Assembly (NCBI GenBank): GCA_049602155.1 | Contig: JBMYRH010000043.1 | Coordinates: forward strand, 1-33,343 | Length of the DNA: 33,343 bases | Direction: 5' to 3' | Source of the DNA: JBMYRH01 sp049602155 | GTDB taxonomy: Bacteria; Myxococcota_A; UBA9042; PHBI01; JBMYRH01 | Shown here: positions 7,290-15,540 of the stretch, piece after piece | How the letters are laid out: the number at the start of each line of letters is the position of its first letter | Numbering within the stretch: position 1 is the stretch's first letter | The notes under the pieces: model-generated | The model's input: only the letters and a program-made list of their open reading frames with translations | Databases searched by the model: none | Told to the model about the DNA's origin: nothing | Position numbers and translations under genes: made by a program

Positions 7290-10200
7290 GTGATGTGATG
7301 GTTCGATTGGCGCGTTTAGAAGAGCTGACGCAGGCGCAGCAGGCGTTGGAGAGCGTGTGGCCGGCCCCGCCGGAGGGTGGGGAAGTCGCGCTCTTGGCGA
7401 TGCCGGTTGGTCCGCAAGGGGAGCTTGGCCCGCGAGCGGTGCCGACTTGGCTGATACGGGCGGCAGCGAGCCGCTTAGCGATCAACGGGGCTACAGTTCG
7501 TGTTGTCGCGGTTCCCGGTCGGCTTGACGAGGCAGGAGCGTTTGCCGAGCAAATCAGCCTCCTGACACGGGGAGGCCTGGCGGTTCACACCGAAGCAGCG
7601 CAGCGGACCATGACGCTTGAGGGGCCGCTCCTTGGGCAGATCGGCGTACTGGATATCGTCGCTGACGCAGACCATGTCGCCGTGCTGTCGAGCGTCGCGC
7701 CACATCGGCAACTGACGCTGAGCGGACCTTTGGTGGCCCTAGTCAATGCGCTTGATCCTGAGTCGCGAGACCGGCTTTGGTCTCGTGGTGGCGACGCAGA
7801 GACGTTACGCGCGATGCTCGAAGAGGTCGCTTGTGCGCTCACCCCCGGGTGGGCTGCGGCCTGGCTCGGTGAAGAGTTGAGCGCGCTTTGCGGTGGCTCC
7901 GATCTCGTCGCGGTTCAAGACGTCGTGAAGCAATGTCATGGCCTGGCTGGCGACGTGACGCCTGAAGGACTTGAGCCTGCGTTGGTGCAGCGCGCTCAGC
8001 TCTCGGCTCGAGAGTCCCTGCCACAACCACCGGACAGACTCCCTGGTGTCGACGCGCGGCTCTGTACCCGCTGCGGGACATGCACCACGCTGTGCCCGAC
8101 TGGCGCAGTGCATTTGGTCCCAGAGGAGACCTCTGAGGCTGTCGTGTTCGACTACGAGCGATGCCTGCGCTGCGGCGTCTGTGTGGACTCGTGCCCAGAC
8201 TTTGCCCTGACCGCTAACGTTCGACCGGACGTCGCACGGGTCAAGTCGCCAGAGCGGCTCGATTTGATCACGACCCGCCTGGATGGCCGTTATGAGACAG
8301 CTGTCTCTGCGGCGGCGGCGTTGGCTGTGGGGCCAGCCGCTGTCGACGCACCTCCGCGCCGCCCTGCTTGGCTGGAGGGCTTCGAGGCGCCTGACAGGTT
8401 CGAGATGGCCCGCACAAGATCTCGCTGCCCAGAGCCCGCGATCGGCAGAGTTGAGGTGCCCGCTGACGAGGCTGTTCGCCTGATTATCGCGCCGAATTGG
8501 GGCTCCAAAGATAACCGTACGAGCTTGGGGATCGCGTACTTGGCGGCGGCCCTTGAGGAAGCAGAGCTCGCATGCCATGTGGTGGACTTGGCGCGCCAAC
8601 TGCGTCAGTACGACCCATCTCTCGTTGAGGCGCTCGAGATCGTGGGTGAGCCAGAGCCAAACGGTGGCTTTTACGGTCCGAGGATGCCGCTCCTTCTCCA
8701 GGTCGTGGCACCAGATGCTTGGGGGGAGGAATGCCCGATGCTGGCGCGTCGGGTGCACGAGTCTGCTCAGCGTGACGCGGATCGTGTGACCGATCCAGGA
8801 GCGCTTCATGGGCTCACGATCGCTGACAGCAACATCACCTATGCCTTCGCGCTCGGTGCTGCGATTCGGGCCCGAGGTGGTCGGGTGGTCCTCGGGGGGC
8901 CGTCGGCTTCCTATCCGCTCATCTCGGAGTTGGCCTTGAGAGCCGGCGTCGCGGATGCCCTCGTGGTAGGGGAGGGCGAGGCGTCTCTGGTCGCCCTCGC
9001 GCTTGCACATCGTGAGGGGCGATGGGACTCCCTTGAGGTCGCAGAGGTGCCCGGGTTGCAGCGACTGGATGCGGGTCGCGTCGTGACGACAGCGAATCGT
9101 CGCAATCGCGCGCTGGATGCCCTGGCGGAGCCGATCTGGCGCGGCCAAAGCCTCCCGATGGACTTCAGCCCTGTGCTCGCGGCCCGTGGGTGTGTCACGA
9201 AGTGCAGCTTCTGCAGCGAGCAGACGATCTCTCCGAAGTTCGCGCAGCGCTCTGTGGAGTCGGTGATTGATGAGATGGCTCGGCACGCGGAAGCGACCGG
9301 ACAGCACCACTTTGAGTTTAATGATGACTTGCTTAACGGCAATGCGCGCTGGTTGAGGGACTTTTGCGAAGCGCTCATCGCTCGCGGCGCTCCCTTTGGA
9401 TGGCAAGGTCTGTGTCGGCCACACAAGATGACCCGAGAGCTGCTCTTGCTCATGCGAGAGGCTGGGTGTGTGCAGATCACCTATGGCGTCCAGCACTTCT
9501 CGGACGCCATGTTGACGCGGATGGGGCGGCGCGAGAAGCCAGACCCGCTGAGGGACATCCTTGATGACACCCTCTCGATTGGGATTGAGGCCTTCCTCGA
9601 CGTGATCATTGGTCATCCGGGTGAGACCGAGCATGACTTCGAGATCACCCGACGGACCGTTCAGGAGTTGATGGCGAACTACCCGAACGTGCGTATCAAT
9701 TTGAACCCGTTCAACCTCATCTATGGCTCGGACGTCATGCTCAGGCCCGAGGCTCACGGCGTCACCTTGGAGCACTTCTCGGAGGCGCTGCCAGACGCCT
9801 TTAGTGAACTACAAAGTCTCGCCTCGAAGTTCGTGACAGGGGGCAGCTACTCGCCCTCTGCGGATGAGGTCGTCGACCGTGTCAATCGATTGGCGTGGAC
9901 GGTCTTTAAGGCGCGCGCCCCTGCGAAGATCCCCATCTTGGATGAGGAGCTGCCCTTTTGTAACGACAACTGCCTGCACTGCGGTGTCGCCGACATCATG
10001 ACCACGGCGAATGTGGTCGATTTTGCACGCATTGCGCGCAGCCTCTTCACCTTGGCACCGCGCTCGCAAGGGCGCGTGATGTTCGCCGTGAGTGAGCTCA
10101 CGATTCGCCCCGACTTCATCAAGATTTTAAAGGCATCGCGCCGCGCTGGGATGAATACCGTGGCGTTGGTCACGAACGGACGCATGTTCGCCTACCCGAA

Positions 10201-10945
10201 TTTTGCGAAGCGCTCGGTCGAGGCGGGGATGACCCACGCTTTGGTCAGCGTCTATGGGCCGACGGCGAGGACGCATCAGGCGATCACGCGGACCCCAGAG
10301 AGCTTCGAGCAGACGATTGATGGCCTGCGAGCCTTGCTGGAGTTCCCTCAGCTGACGGTGATGACCAACAGCGTCATTACAAAGAAGAACTACCGGTATT
10401 TGCCGCAGCTGGTTGAGCTCCTCAGCGGTTTAGGTGTTCAGAACATCAACCTGAGCTTCGTTCAGATTATCGGCAACGCCGCTCGTTATCAGCGTGCGCT
10501 GGTGCCCCGGATCGCAGAGGTGCTCCCGTACTTGAAGGACGCCATTGATCTTGGCGTAGGACAGGGGCGCAATATGGGCATTGGTGGTCTGCCTTACTGT
10601 GTCCTCAAGGGGTATGAGCATCACTTCGGGGTCGACGACTTGACCGTCATCGCGAACAGCGATCCCGAGGACAATATTACCGAGCGTAGCCCTTACACTC
10701 AGGCCGAGAGCTGCCGTCGTTGTGCGTACAACGCGGTCTGCCTTGGGATACAAGACGAGTACCTCAGGCAGTACGGCGAAGAGGAGCTGGACCCGTACCA
10801 CGGCCGCCGCCTTGATCGACGCCCTGACAGTGAGATTGTCCGCGCGATGTTCCCGAGCATGCAATACACGCCGGCGGGTCACCCCTCCTCTCTCTTGTCA
10901 CTGGCGCCCCAAGAGCGCGCGGCGACCGCTCAAGGGAGACCCTGA
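7286..10945 (+). CDS. Giant fusion: DUF362-like?/2x[4Fe-4S]/B12-binding rSAM/second rSAM
   Basis: This is a single 1219-residue open frame. Residues 1-240 are not firmly recognised; the segment around VADADHVAVLSSVAPHRQ recalls DUF362 proteins, which also precede ferredoxin motifs. Residues 260-303 hold two bacterial ferredoxin clusters: C260/263/266/270 and C293/296/299/303. Residues 398-600 look like a cobalamin-binding Rossmann domain (RLIIAPNW start, GGPSASYP motif) without an obvious DxHxxG. The first rSAM domain has C636/C640/C643 (CVTKCSFC) and the class-B-like FNDDLLNG stretch. The second has C892/C896/C899 (CNDNCLHC), but its GGEP position reads VSELTIRP. CX2CX5C follows at C1143/C1146/C1152. 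The start is TTG 7286, overlapping the previous stop; GTG 7295 or ATG 7298 would remove only 3-4 residues. It may combine electron delivery, B12-dependent chemistry and a second radical reaction. The reactions are unknown. Confidence 0.9.
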   Translation: MSDVMVRLARLEELTQAQQALESVWPAPPEGGEVALLAMPVGPQGELGPRAVPTWLIRAAASRLAINGATVRVVAVPGRLDEAGAFAEQISLLTRGGLAVHTEAAQRTMTLEGPLLGQIGVLDIVADADHVAVLSSVAPHRQLTLSGPLVALVNALDPESRDRLWSRGGDAETLRAMLEEVACALTPGWAAAWLGEELSALCGGSDLVAVQDVVKQCHGLAGDVTPEGLEPALVQRAQLSARESLPQPPDRLPGVDARLCTRCGTCTTLCPTGAVHLVPEETSEAVVFDYERCLRCGVCVDSCPDFALTANVRPDVARVKSPERLDLITTRLDGRYETAVSAAAALAVGPAAVDAPPRRPAWLEGFEAPDRFEMARTRSRCPEPAIGRVEVPADEAVRLIIAPNWGSKDNRTSLGIAYLAAALEEAELACHVVDLARQLRQYDPSLVEALEIVGEPEPNGGFYGPRMPLLLQVVAPDAWGEECPMLARRVHESAQRDADRVTDPGALHGLTIADSNITYAFALGAAIRARGGRVVLGGPSASYPLISELALRAGVADALVVGEGEASLVALALAHREGRWDSLEVAEVPGLQRLDAGRVVTTANRRNRALDALAEPIWRGQSLPMDFSPVLAARGCVTKCSFCSEQTISPKFAQRSVESVIDEMARHAEATGQHHFEFNDDLLNGNARWLRDFCEALIARGAPFGWQGLCRPHKMTRELLLLMREAGCVQITYGVQHFSDAMLTRMGRREKPDPLRDILDDTLSIGIEAFLDVIIGHPGETEHDFEITRRTVQELMANYPNVRINLNPFNLIYGSDVMLRPEAHGVTLEHFSEALPDAFSELQSLASKFVTGGSYSPSADEVVDRVNRLAWTVFKARAPAKIPILDEELPFCNDNCLHCGVADIMTTANVVDFARIARSLFTLAPRSQGRVMFAVSELTIRPDFIKILKASRRAGMNTVALVTNGRMFAYPNFAKRSVEAGMTHALVSVYGPTARTHQAITRTPESFEQTIDGLRALLEFPQLTVMTNSVITKKNYRYLPQLVELLSGLGVQNINLSFVQIIGNAARYQRALVPRIAEVLPYLKDAIDLGVGQGRNMGIGGLPYCVLKGYEHHFGVDDLTVIANSDPEDNITERSPYTQAESCRRCAYNAVCLGIQDEYLRQYGEEELDPYHGRRLDRRPDSEIVRAMFPSMQYTPAGHPSSLLSLAPQERAATAQGRP

Positions 10946-12093
10946 TGGCGAAGTTCCTGACGCTCACAGACAAGTGCAACCTGCGCTGCAGCTTTTGTTA
11001 TGAGATCAGCCCCTTTGGTGAGCCGCATGAGTTCGAGGCGGCGCCGGAGTCCTTTGCACCAGAGCTCTATACGGCCTTCCATGATGAGGGGTGGAGAGAC
11101 GTCGTGATCACGGGCGGTGAGCCCACGATGATGCCGACGTTCTTTCAAGCGGTCGCGGCCTGCGTCGAGCAGGGGTATGAGCGGATCATCGTGGCTTCCA
11201 ATGGGCGTCGCTTTGCATATCCGTCGTTTACCCGTCGGGCCAAGCTCACCGGAGTGACCCACGCGAACATCAGCCTCTTTGGTCACGAGCGCGTGATCCA
11301 TGATGGGATCACCAAAGTACGGGGCAGCTTCGAGCAGACATGCGAGGGGATCCGCAACCTGGTCGCTGCTGGGATTGATGTGAGCTGCTCTGTTGTGGTG
11401 AGTCAGCGCAATTATGAACACCTGACGCCTTATATGGACCACGTATGGGGGCTCGGTGTGCGCAGGATGCTGATGATGGGCATCAAGCCCTTCGGGGGCG
11501 CCTTCACTGAGCGCGACCGTGTCTTTTATGACTTCGAGGTCGGAGCGCCATTGGTCAATGCGTCGATTCGCTATGGCGTTGAGCTGGGGCTCGACATCAC
11601 GACGATGGGGCTCCCGTCTCCGCCTTTCGACACCACCGGGACGACCGACGACAACATCCGCGCGCTGAAGTACTTCGACTACGTGCTCAAGCGGATGCCT
11701 CACGATCCTCCATATTGCCACGATGTCTTGTGCGACAACTGTTTCGGGCGTGATGTCTGCCCAGATGGGGCGGATCAAGGGCGCCTCATCGTCTGTAAAT
11801 GTGTGGTCGTGCGGGAGGGAGAGCTTCGGGAGCAGATCCGGGCGGGTAAGACCACCGTGCGCGCGCTCCGCGACGCGACCAACGCGTGCACGGAGTGCAA
11901 GACCTGCGCAACGGACTTAAAGGCCCTCATTGAGTGCGAGCTGCAGGGGCTCCCGTTCAACCCCCGGCAGCTCACCTTGCCCTCGGATACACGCCACGGT
12001 GCGTCTCGCAGTGACGGCTTGACCTTGCAAGGGAGCTGGTCCGAAGACGAGGATAGCGACACCGAGTGGAACGTCGAGAGGCTCCCCAGTTGA
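10945..12093 (+). CDS. Radical SAM protein fused to BFD-type [2Fe-2S] domain
   Basis: This 382-residue rSAM enzyme has CX3CX2C at C11/C15/C18 (CNLRCSFC) and GGEP at 57-60. It then has C258 and CX2CX5C at C263/C266/C272. After the last cysteine the usual neighbour pattern stops and a bacterioferritin-associated-ferredoxin-like domain begins. It has CxC at C284/C286 and CxxC at C318/C321, with 31 residues between the pairs, and helical sequence such as REGELREQIRAGKTTVRAL between them. This matches the CxC-x31/32-CxxC layout of Fer2_BFD domains, which hold a [2Fe-2S] cluster and exchange electrons. The tail (about 340-382) is acidic and polar. ATG 10945 overlaps the upstream TGA by one base and is preceded by AGGGAG. 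The fused cluster probably supplies or removes electrons during turnover; the substrate is unknown. Confidence 0.9.
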   Translation: MAKFLTLTDKCNLRCSFCYEISPFGEPHEFEAAPESFAPELYTAFHDEGWRDVVITGGEPTMMPTFFQAVAACVEQGYERIIVASNGRRFAYPSFTRRAKLTGVTHANISLFGHERVIHDGITKVRGSFEQTCEGIRNLVAAGIDVSCSVVVSQRNYEHLTPYMDHVWGLGVRRMLMMGIKPFGGAFTERDRVFYDFEVGAPLVNASIRYGVELGLDITTMGLPSPPFDTTGTTDDNIRALKYFDYVLKRMPHDPPYCHDVLCDNCFGRDVCPDGADQGRLIVCKCVVVREGELREQIRAGKTTVRALRDATNACTECKTCATDLKALIECELQGLPFNPRQLTLPSDTRHGASRSDGLTLQGSWSEDEDSDTEWNVERLPS

Positions 12094-12095
12094 CC

Positions 12096-13865
12096 ATGAT
12101 CCCAACCAAGCGGCTCTTTCAGGGCTCACGAACCCAAGGCGTCCCGACCGATGTGCCGGAGCCCCTTGCCAGCTTTCCGCAGGGGATAGAGACGCCCTCG
12201 GACTGCGATGGAGAGCGCGACGGCTGCGCGTGGAATACGCCCTATCATTTGTTGCCGCAGTTGCCATGTGGGCAGCGGTGCCAGCTTGGAGATGAGAAGC
12301 CCGGTGGTGCGGATTGGTACCGAGGGTTGGTCTCTACGGTGCGCGCGATGTCCTCCCCGGCGTATATGCTCGGCTCCTCGGGCGGTCAGGCCGCGCGGCT
12401 GGCATTCGTGGAGCGAGGGCTTTTGCTGCGCGATGATCTCGTCGCCAGTTTGATGCCGATCCCGGATCATATCGAAGAGCCGGACGCGCTGATGACCAAG
12501 AGCGCGCGTCGCGACGCGCGCATTGGTGAGCGTGGTGGGCTCGTCGCTCGCTGGGACGCATCCGATGCAGGAATTGATGCCTATTACGCTATCTACGTCG
12601 CGACCTGCGAGCGGCTCGCGCTGCGACCGCTCCCACGGACCTTCTTGACCCATGAGCGTGACAGAGCCCCGGATGCTTTCCGCCTCGTCCTCGCCGAGCA
12701 AGAGGGGAGGGTCGTCGGTGGTAAAGTGTACTTGGCAGCCGATGGCTACCTCCGGATCATCGAGGGCTCGGCGCTTCGGGATGACCCGAGTGCGCCCTTG
12801 ATGGCTGATGTCTTCCTCACCCGAGAGATCCTCAGGGACGCGATCGCCCAAGGGATCCGCTGGGCGGATTACGGCATCAGCGAGGGGATCAACGAGGGCT
12901 TGAGGGCCTTCAAGAGGCGCATGGGGTTCCTTGAGGATCCGCGAGCAGCGAGCTTGGAAGAGCTGCCAGAGATGAGCGCGGGTCGACAAGATGTGTCGTT
13001 GCTCGAGGCCTGTAACTTTGGGTGCGGGTTCTGCTATCGAGAGCCATGGGCCCCTGACTTCTCTCATGAAGAGGCCAAGGCGGAGATCGACGCGGTCGCA
13101 CGGCTACGACACAGCGGCATCGCGCTGTCTGGCGGTGAGCCGACCTTGCGAGAGGACTTGCATGAGCTGGTCGCCTACGCCCGCTCCCGTGGGATCCGGG
13201 ACATCCAACTTCACACCAACGGCTGGAAGCTGATCGAGCCGGGCTACGCGGCGGGGCTGAAAGAGGCAGGTCTGACGAGCACGATGATCAGCCTGCATGC
13301 CTTTGACCCCGAGACCTTCGCGAGGGTCACGTCGACGCAGCCTGAGTATTTTGAGAGGACCTGCGAAGCCATCGATCACGCACGTGCGGCGGGCATCCCG
13401 ACCCTGCTCAGTCACGTCGTGAATGCCTACAACTACGAACAGCTGCCCGATTGGGTGCGCTACATCGCCAATCGATTCCCCGGCATCGAGGTCTTCTTCT
13501 TCTTCGTCTACCCGTCGGTGAAGGGCCTCAAGCACGCGGACATGTACCCGCGCCTCTCTGATGTGGCGCCCTACTGGTACGAGGCGCTCGCCGTGGTCGA
13601 TGAGCTCGGCGTCCCGATCACGGTCGATAACCTCGCCGGGTTCCCTCCCTGTTACATGCGAGGTTTCGAGCATCACTCGAAGTACGCGCACTCGCGCCAG
13701 GCTGTGGAAGAGATCGGTCTAGAAGCAGACGACCACACCATCAAAGAGCCCGAGATGCGTCATGCGCCAGGGTGCGCGGGGTGCAAGTGGGAAGATGTCT
13801 GTCCAGGGTTCTGGATCGACTACATGGATCGCTTCGGGGATGACGAGTTCCACGCTGTGACGTGA
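12096..13865 (+). CDS. GNAT acyltransferase (FemAB-like) - radical SAM fusion
   Basis: From ATG 12096 (2 nt after the previous stop) the protein is 589 residues. An in-frame GTG at 12066 would overlap the upstream gene by 28 bp and is less likely. Residues 1-100 include a Cys-containing leader region (four Cys in about 35-70). Residues about 105-295 form a FemAB/BioF2-like GNAT domain ending in WADYGISEG (from 256) and FKRRMGF (from about 272), parallel to the stand-alone GNAT at 5362. Residues about 300-589 form an rSAM domain: CX3CX2C at C306/C310/C313 (CNFGCGFC), GGEP at 346-349, a PPC site and CX2CX5C at C560/C563/C569. It is the last gene of the plus operon, converging on the SDR gene 11 bp away. 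Fusion implies that acyl transfer and radical chemistry act on the same substrate or carrier. Confidence 0.88.
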   Translation: MIPTKRLFQGSRTQGVPTDVPEPLASFPQGIETPSDCDGERDGCAWNTPYHLLPQLPCGQRCQLGDEKPGGADWYRGLVSTVRAMSSPAYMLGSSGGQAARLAFVERGLLLRDDLVASLMPIPDHIEEPDALMTKSARRDARIGERGGLVARWDASDAGIDAYYAIYVATCERLALRPLPRTFLTHERDRAPDAFRLVLAEQEGRVVGGKVYLAADGYLRIIEGSALRDDPSAPLMADVFLTREILRDAIAQGIRWADYGISEGINEGLRAFKRRMGFLEDPRAASLEELPEMSAGRQDVSLLEACNFGCGFCYREPWAPDFSHEEAKAEIDAVARLRHSGIALSGGEPTLREDLHELVAYARSRGIRDIQLHTNGWKLIEPGYAAGLKEAGLTSTMISLHAFDPETFARVTSTQPEYFERTCEAIDHARAAGIPTLLSHVVNAYNYEQLPDWVRYIANRFPGIEVFFFFVYPSVKGLKHADMYPRLSDVAPYWYEALAVVDELGVPITVDNLAGFPPCYMRGFEHHSKYAHSRQAVEEIGLEADDHTIKEPEMRHAPGCAGCKWEDVCPGFWIDYMDRFGDDEFHAVT

Positions 13866-13875
13866 CCCGACTGGG

Positions 13876-14739
13876 CTAAAGCCCCAAGGCCTTTGAGAGG
13901 CGGCGGTCGAGCATACGGTCCGGGAGGAGCTTCCGGGCTAGGAGCAGTGCTGCCATTCCTCGAGTGACTGCGTACCTTGGCTTAGGTCGCTTCACCGTGA
14001 TCGCCCGCTCGATCACGCGGGCGACATCCAGTGGGCGAGCTGCCTTCAACAGCAACTCGTTGTATGCCGTGGTCAAGGCTCGAGCCATCGTGGCGTAAGG
14101 GCTGTCGTCAGGCACCTCGAAGAGCGCAGCGACCGGCTCATTTGTCCCACCATCAATGGCGACTCGATCGCGAACAAGTCCGGGCTCGATAAGCGACACA
14201 TCGACGCCAAATCCCCGCAATTCCAGCCTCAAGGCGTCGCATAAGCCCTCGAGGGCGAAGCGACTGGCACAATAAGGCCCCGACATCGGCATCGCGATAC
14301 GGCCTGTCCCTGCGGATAAGCAGACGATGCGTCCATGGTGCTGCTGACGAAAGAGCCGCGCCGCGGGTCGAATCAGGCGCAGAGGGGCAAGGTAGTTGTC
14401 GGTAAGCAGTTCGAGCGCTGTACCGTCCGAGACCTCTTCAACCGGTCCACGTCGGGCTGCGCCCCCCGCGCAAATGATGGCATCGAGGCGCCCGAAGAGG
14501 GTGACGGCTCGTGCGACGGCCTGTTCGTAAGCAGCGGCGTCGTTGCTCTTCAGCGCCATGATCTCGACGAGACCTCCTGGTGCCGTTTCTCGCGGCATAT
14601 CATCCATCGCGCGCAGATCATTGCCCACGGCGAGTACGTGGTGGCCGCGCTCTCCAAGCCAGAGGGCGGTCTCTCGGCCAATGCCGTGATCGGCTGCGCT
14701 GACCAGGACAGCGCGTTTTAGGTGTCGTTGGTTTGCCAT
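13876..14739 (-). CDS. Short-chain dehydrogenase/reductase with Lys-to-Arg catalytic change
   Basis: This 287-residue Rossmann-fold protein of the SDR superfamily would normally carry out NAD(P)-dependent oxidation or reduction of an alcohol or ketone. The glycine-rich turn is SAADHGIG (14-21) rather than TGxxxGIG. NNAG is replaced by CAGG (90-93). N115 (TDNYLAP), S142 and Y156 of the catalytic set are present. The lysine of YxxxK is replaced: residues 156-160 read YCASR, from an unambiguous CGC codon. The C-terminal helices are basic. ATG 14739 lies 9 bp after the stop of the upstream minus-strand gene, so it is probably the last gene of that operon. Both the cofactor turn and the active site have drifted, so activity may be altered, or the protein may act without redox catalysis. 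Confidence 0.85.
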   Translation of the reverse strand: MANQRHLKRAVLVSAADHGIGRETALWLGERGHHVLAVGNDLRAMDDMPRETAPGGLVEIMALKSNDAAAYEQAVARAVTLFGRLDAIICAGGAARRGPVEEVSDGTALELLTDNYLAPLRLIRPAARLFRQQHHGRIVCLSAGTGRIAMPMSGPYCASRFALEGLCDALRLELRGFGVDVSLIEPGLVRDRVAIDGGTNEPVAALFEVPDDSPYATMARALTTAYNELLLKAARPLDVARVIERAITVKRPKPRYAVTRGMAALLLARKLLPDRMLDRRLSKALGL

Positions 14740-14748
14740 GTCTCGGAT

Positions 14749-15540
14749 CTATCCAGCGGGGAGGAATTCGAAGCGCGTGCCGCCAGGCGGTGGCGAATCG
14801 ATGGAGCGCACAAAGTCATGAAGAGGGGGGTGGTTAAGCAGCACTGGGTGACTGTCGATTTGGTGGGGCGCCAAGAGGCCGTGCTCAGGGTGCTCTACCA
14901 GGAAGCGGTAACGATCCCAGACCGTGATTGGGGCGCTGAGCAGGCGCAGGAGTGCGTTCGCCCGCTCGGGAGACTCTTCGTAGATACGGGCCCATGTGGC
15001 CATGGCGAGGGAGGCGGAGTGTTCGCAATTCAGAGCACAAGGGAAGTGACTGATGAGCGCATGGCTCAGCACGAAGAGGTTGTTGCCCGGCGAGGCTGTT
15101 TGATGAGGGCCGACCTCGAAGAGCCTGGCGAAGCTCGCGGATTCTCCCTGCTCGTTTTGCGTGAGGTACGCATGCGTGCAACAGGCGGGGTATCCGAGGA
15201 GCTCACCGAGGCCGATCATCGCCTCCCGCCTCGCCTCGCCTCGCGCGGTTCGCTCTGTCGACTCTAATATGCAGGCGGCCTCGACGGCCTCAGCAGCCCC
15301 AACGAACACCGTGTGGTGGCTCCCTGAGTCATGTTGAACGTCTGCCGAGCGCGCCCCGACGTGATACCCGCCGTCAATACGCACGACAGCCCAACCACGT
15401 GCGCGCATTTTTTCCTGCTCTCCAGCACGGCAGAACTCTCGTTTGATCACGCGCCGCAGGCCCAATTCCAGCTGTGCGAGCTCGTGGTCAAAGTGCGTTT
15501 CAAGCAGTGGTGTCGGGCTGAAGGGCAGGGCGGTGCTCAT
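14749..15540 (-). CDS. GYPxCC-motif protein (DUF483-like), function unknown
   Basis: From ATG 15540 the protein is 263 residues. This start overlaps the upstream stop (ATGA) and has GGAGG 5-9 nt before it; an in-frame upstream start would add ten residues. The distinctive features are LGELLGYPACC (112-121) and SHFPCALNCEHS (164-175), giving four conserved-looking Cys and nearby His that could bind a metal or Fe-S cluster. A GYPxCC motif followed by a downstream C..NC..S pattern recalls the DUF483 family; I am about half sure of that link. The N-terminal 80 residues are charged and helical. It lies between a B12-type rSAM gene and the SDR in one operon, so it probably assists or acts with the rSAM enzyme. 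Confidence 0.7.
   Translation of the reverse strand: MSTALPFSPTPLLETHFDHELAQLELGLRRVIKREFCRAGEQEKMRARGWAVVRIDGGYHVGARSADVQHDSGSHHTVFVGAAEAVEAACILESTERTARGEARREAMIGLGELLGYPACCTHAYLTQNEQGESASFARLFEVGPHQTASPGNNLFVLSHALISHFPCALNCEHSASLAMATWARIYEESPERANALLRLLSAPITVWDRYRFLVEHPEHGLLAPHQIDSHPVLLNHPPLHDFVRSIDSPPPGGTRFEFLPAG

Noticed and set aside
7805..9775. 656-codon open frame on the minus strand inside the large rSAM fusion gene
   Set aside because: It lies antisense to a protein with clear motifs, has no recognisable domain, and is explained by GC-rich codon usage of the plus-strand gene.
12126..13067. 313-codon minus-strand open frame within the GNAT-rSAM gene
   Set aside because: It is a shadow of the plus-strand coding sequence; composition and lack of motifs do not support a gene.
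13873..13884. GGGC-TAAA-GCCC hairpin between the convergent operons
   Set aside because: Only a 4-bp stem, overlapping the SDR stop codon, and no T tract; too weak to call a terminator.
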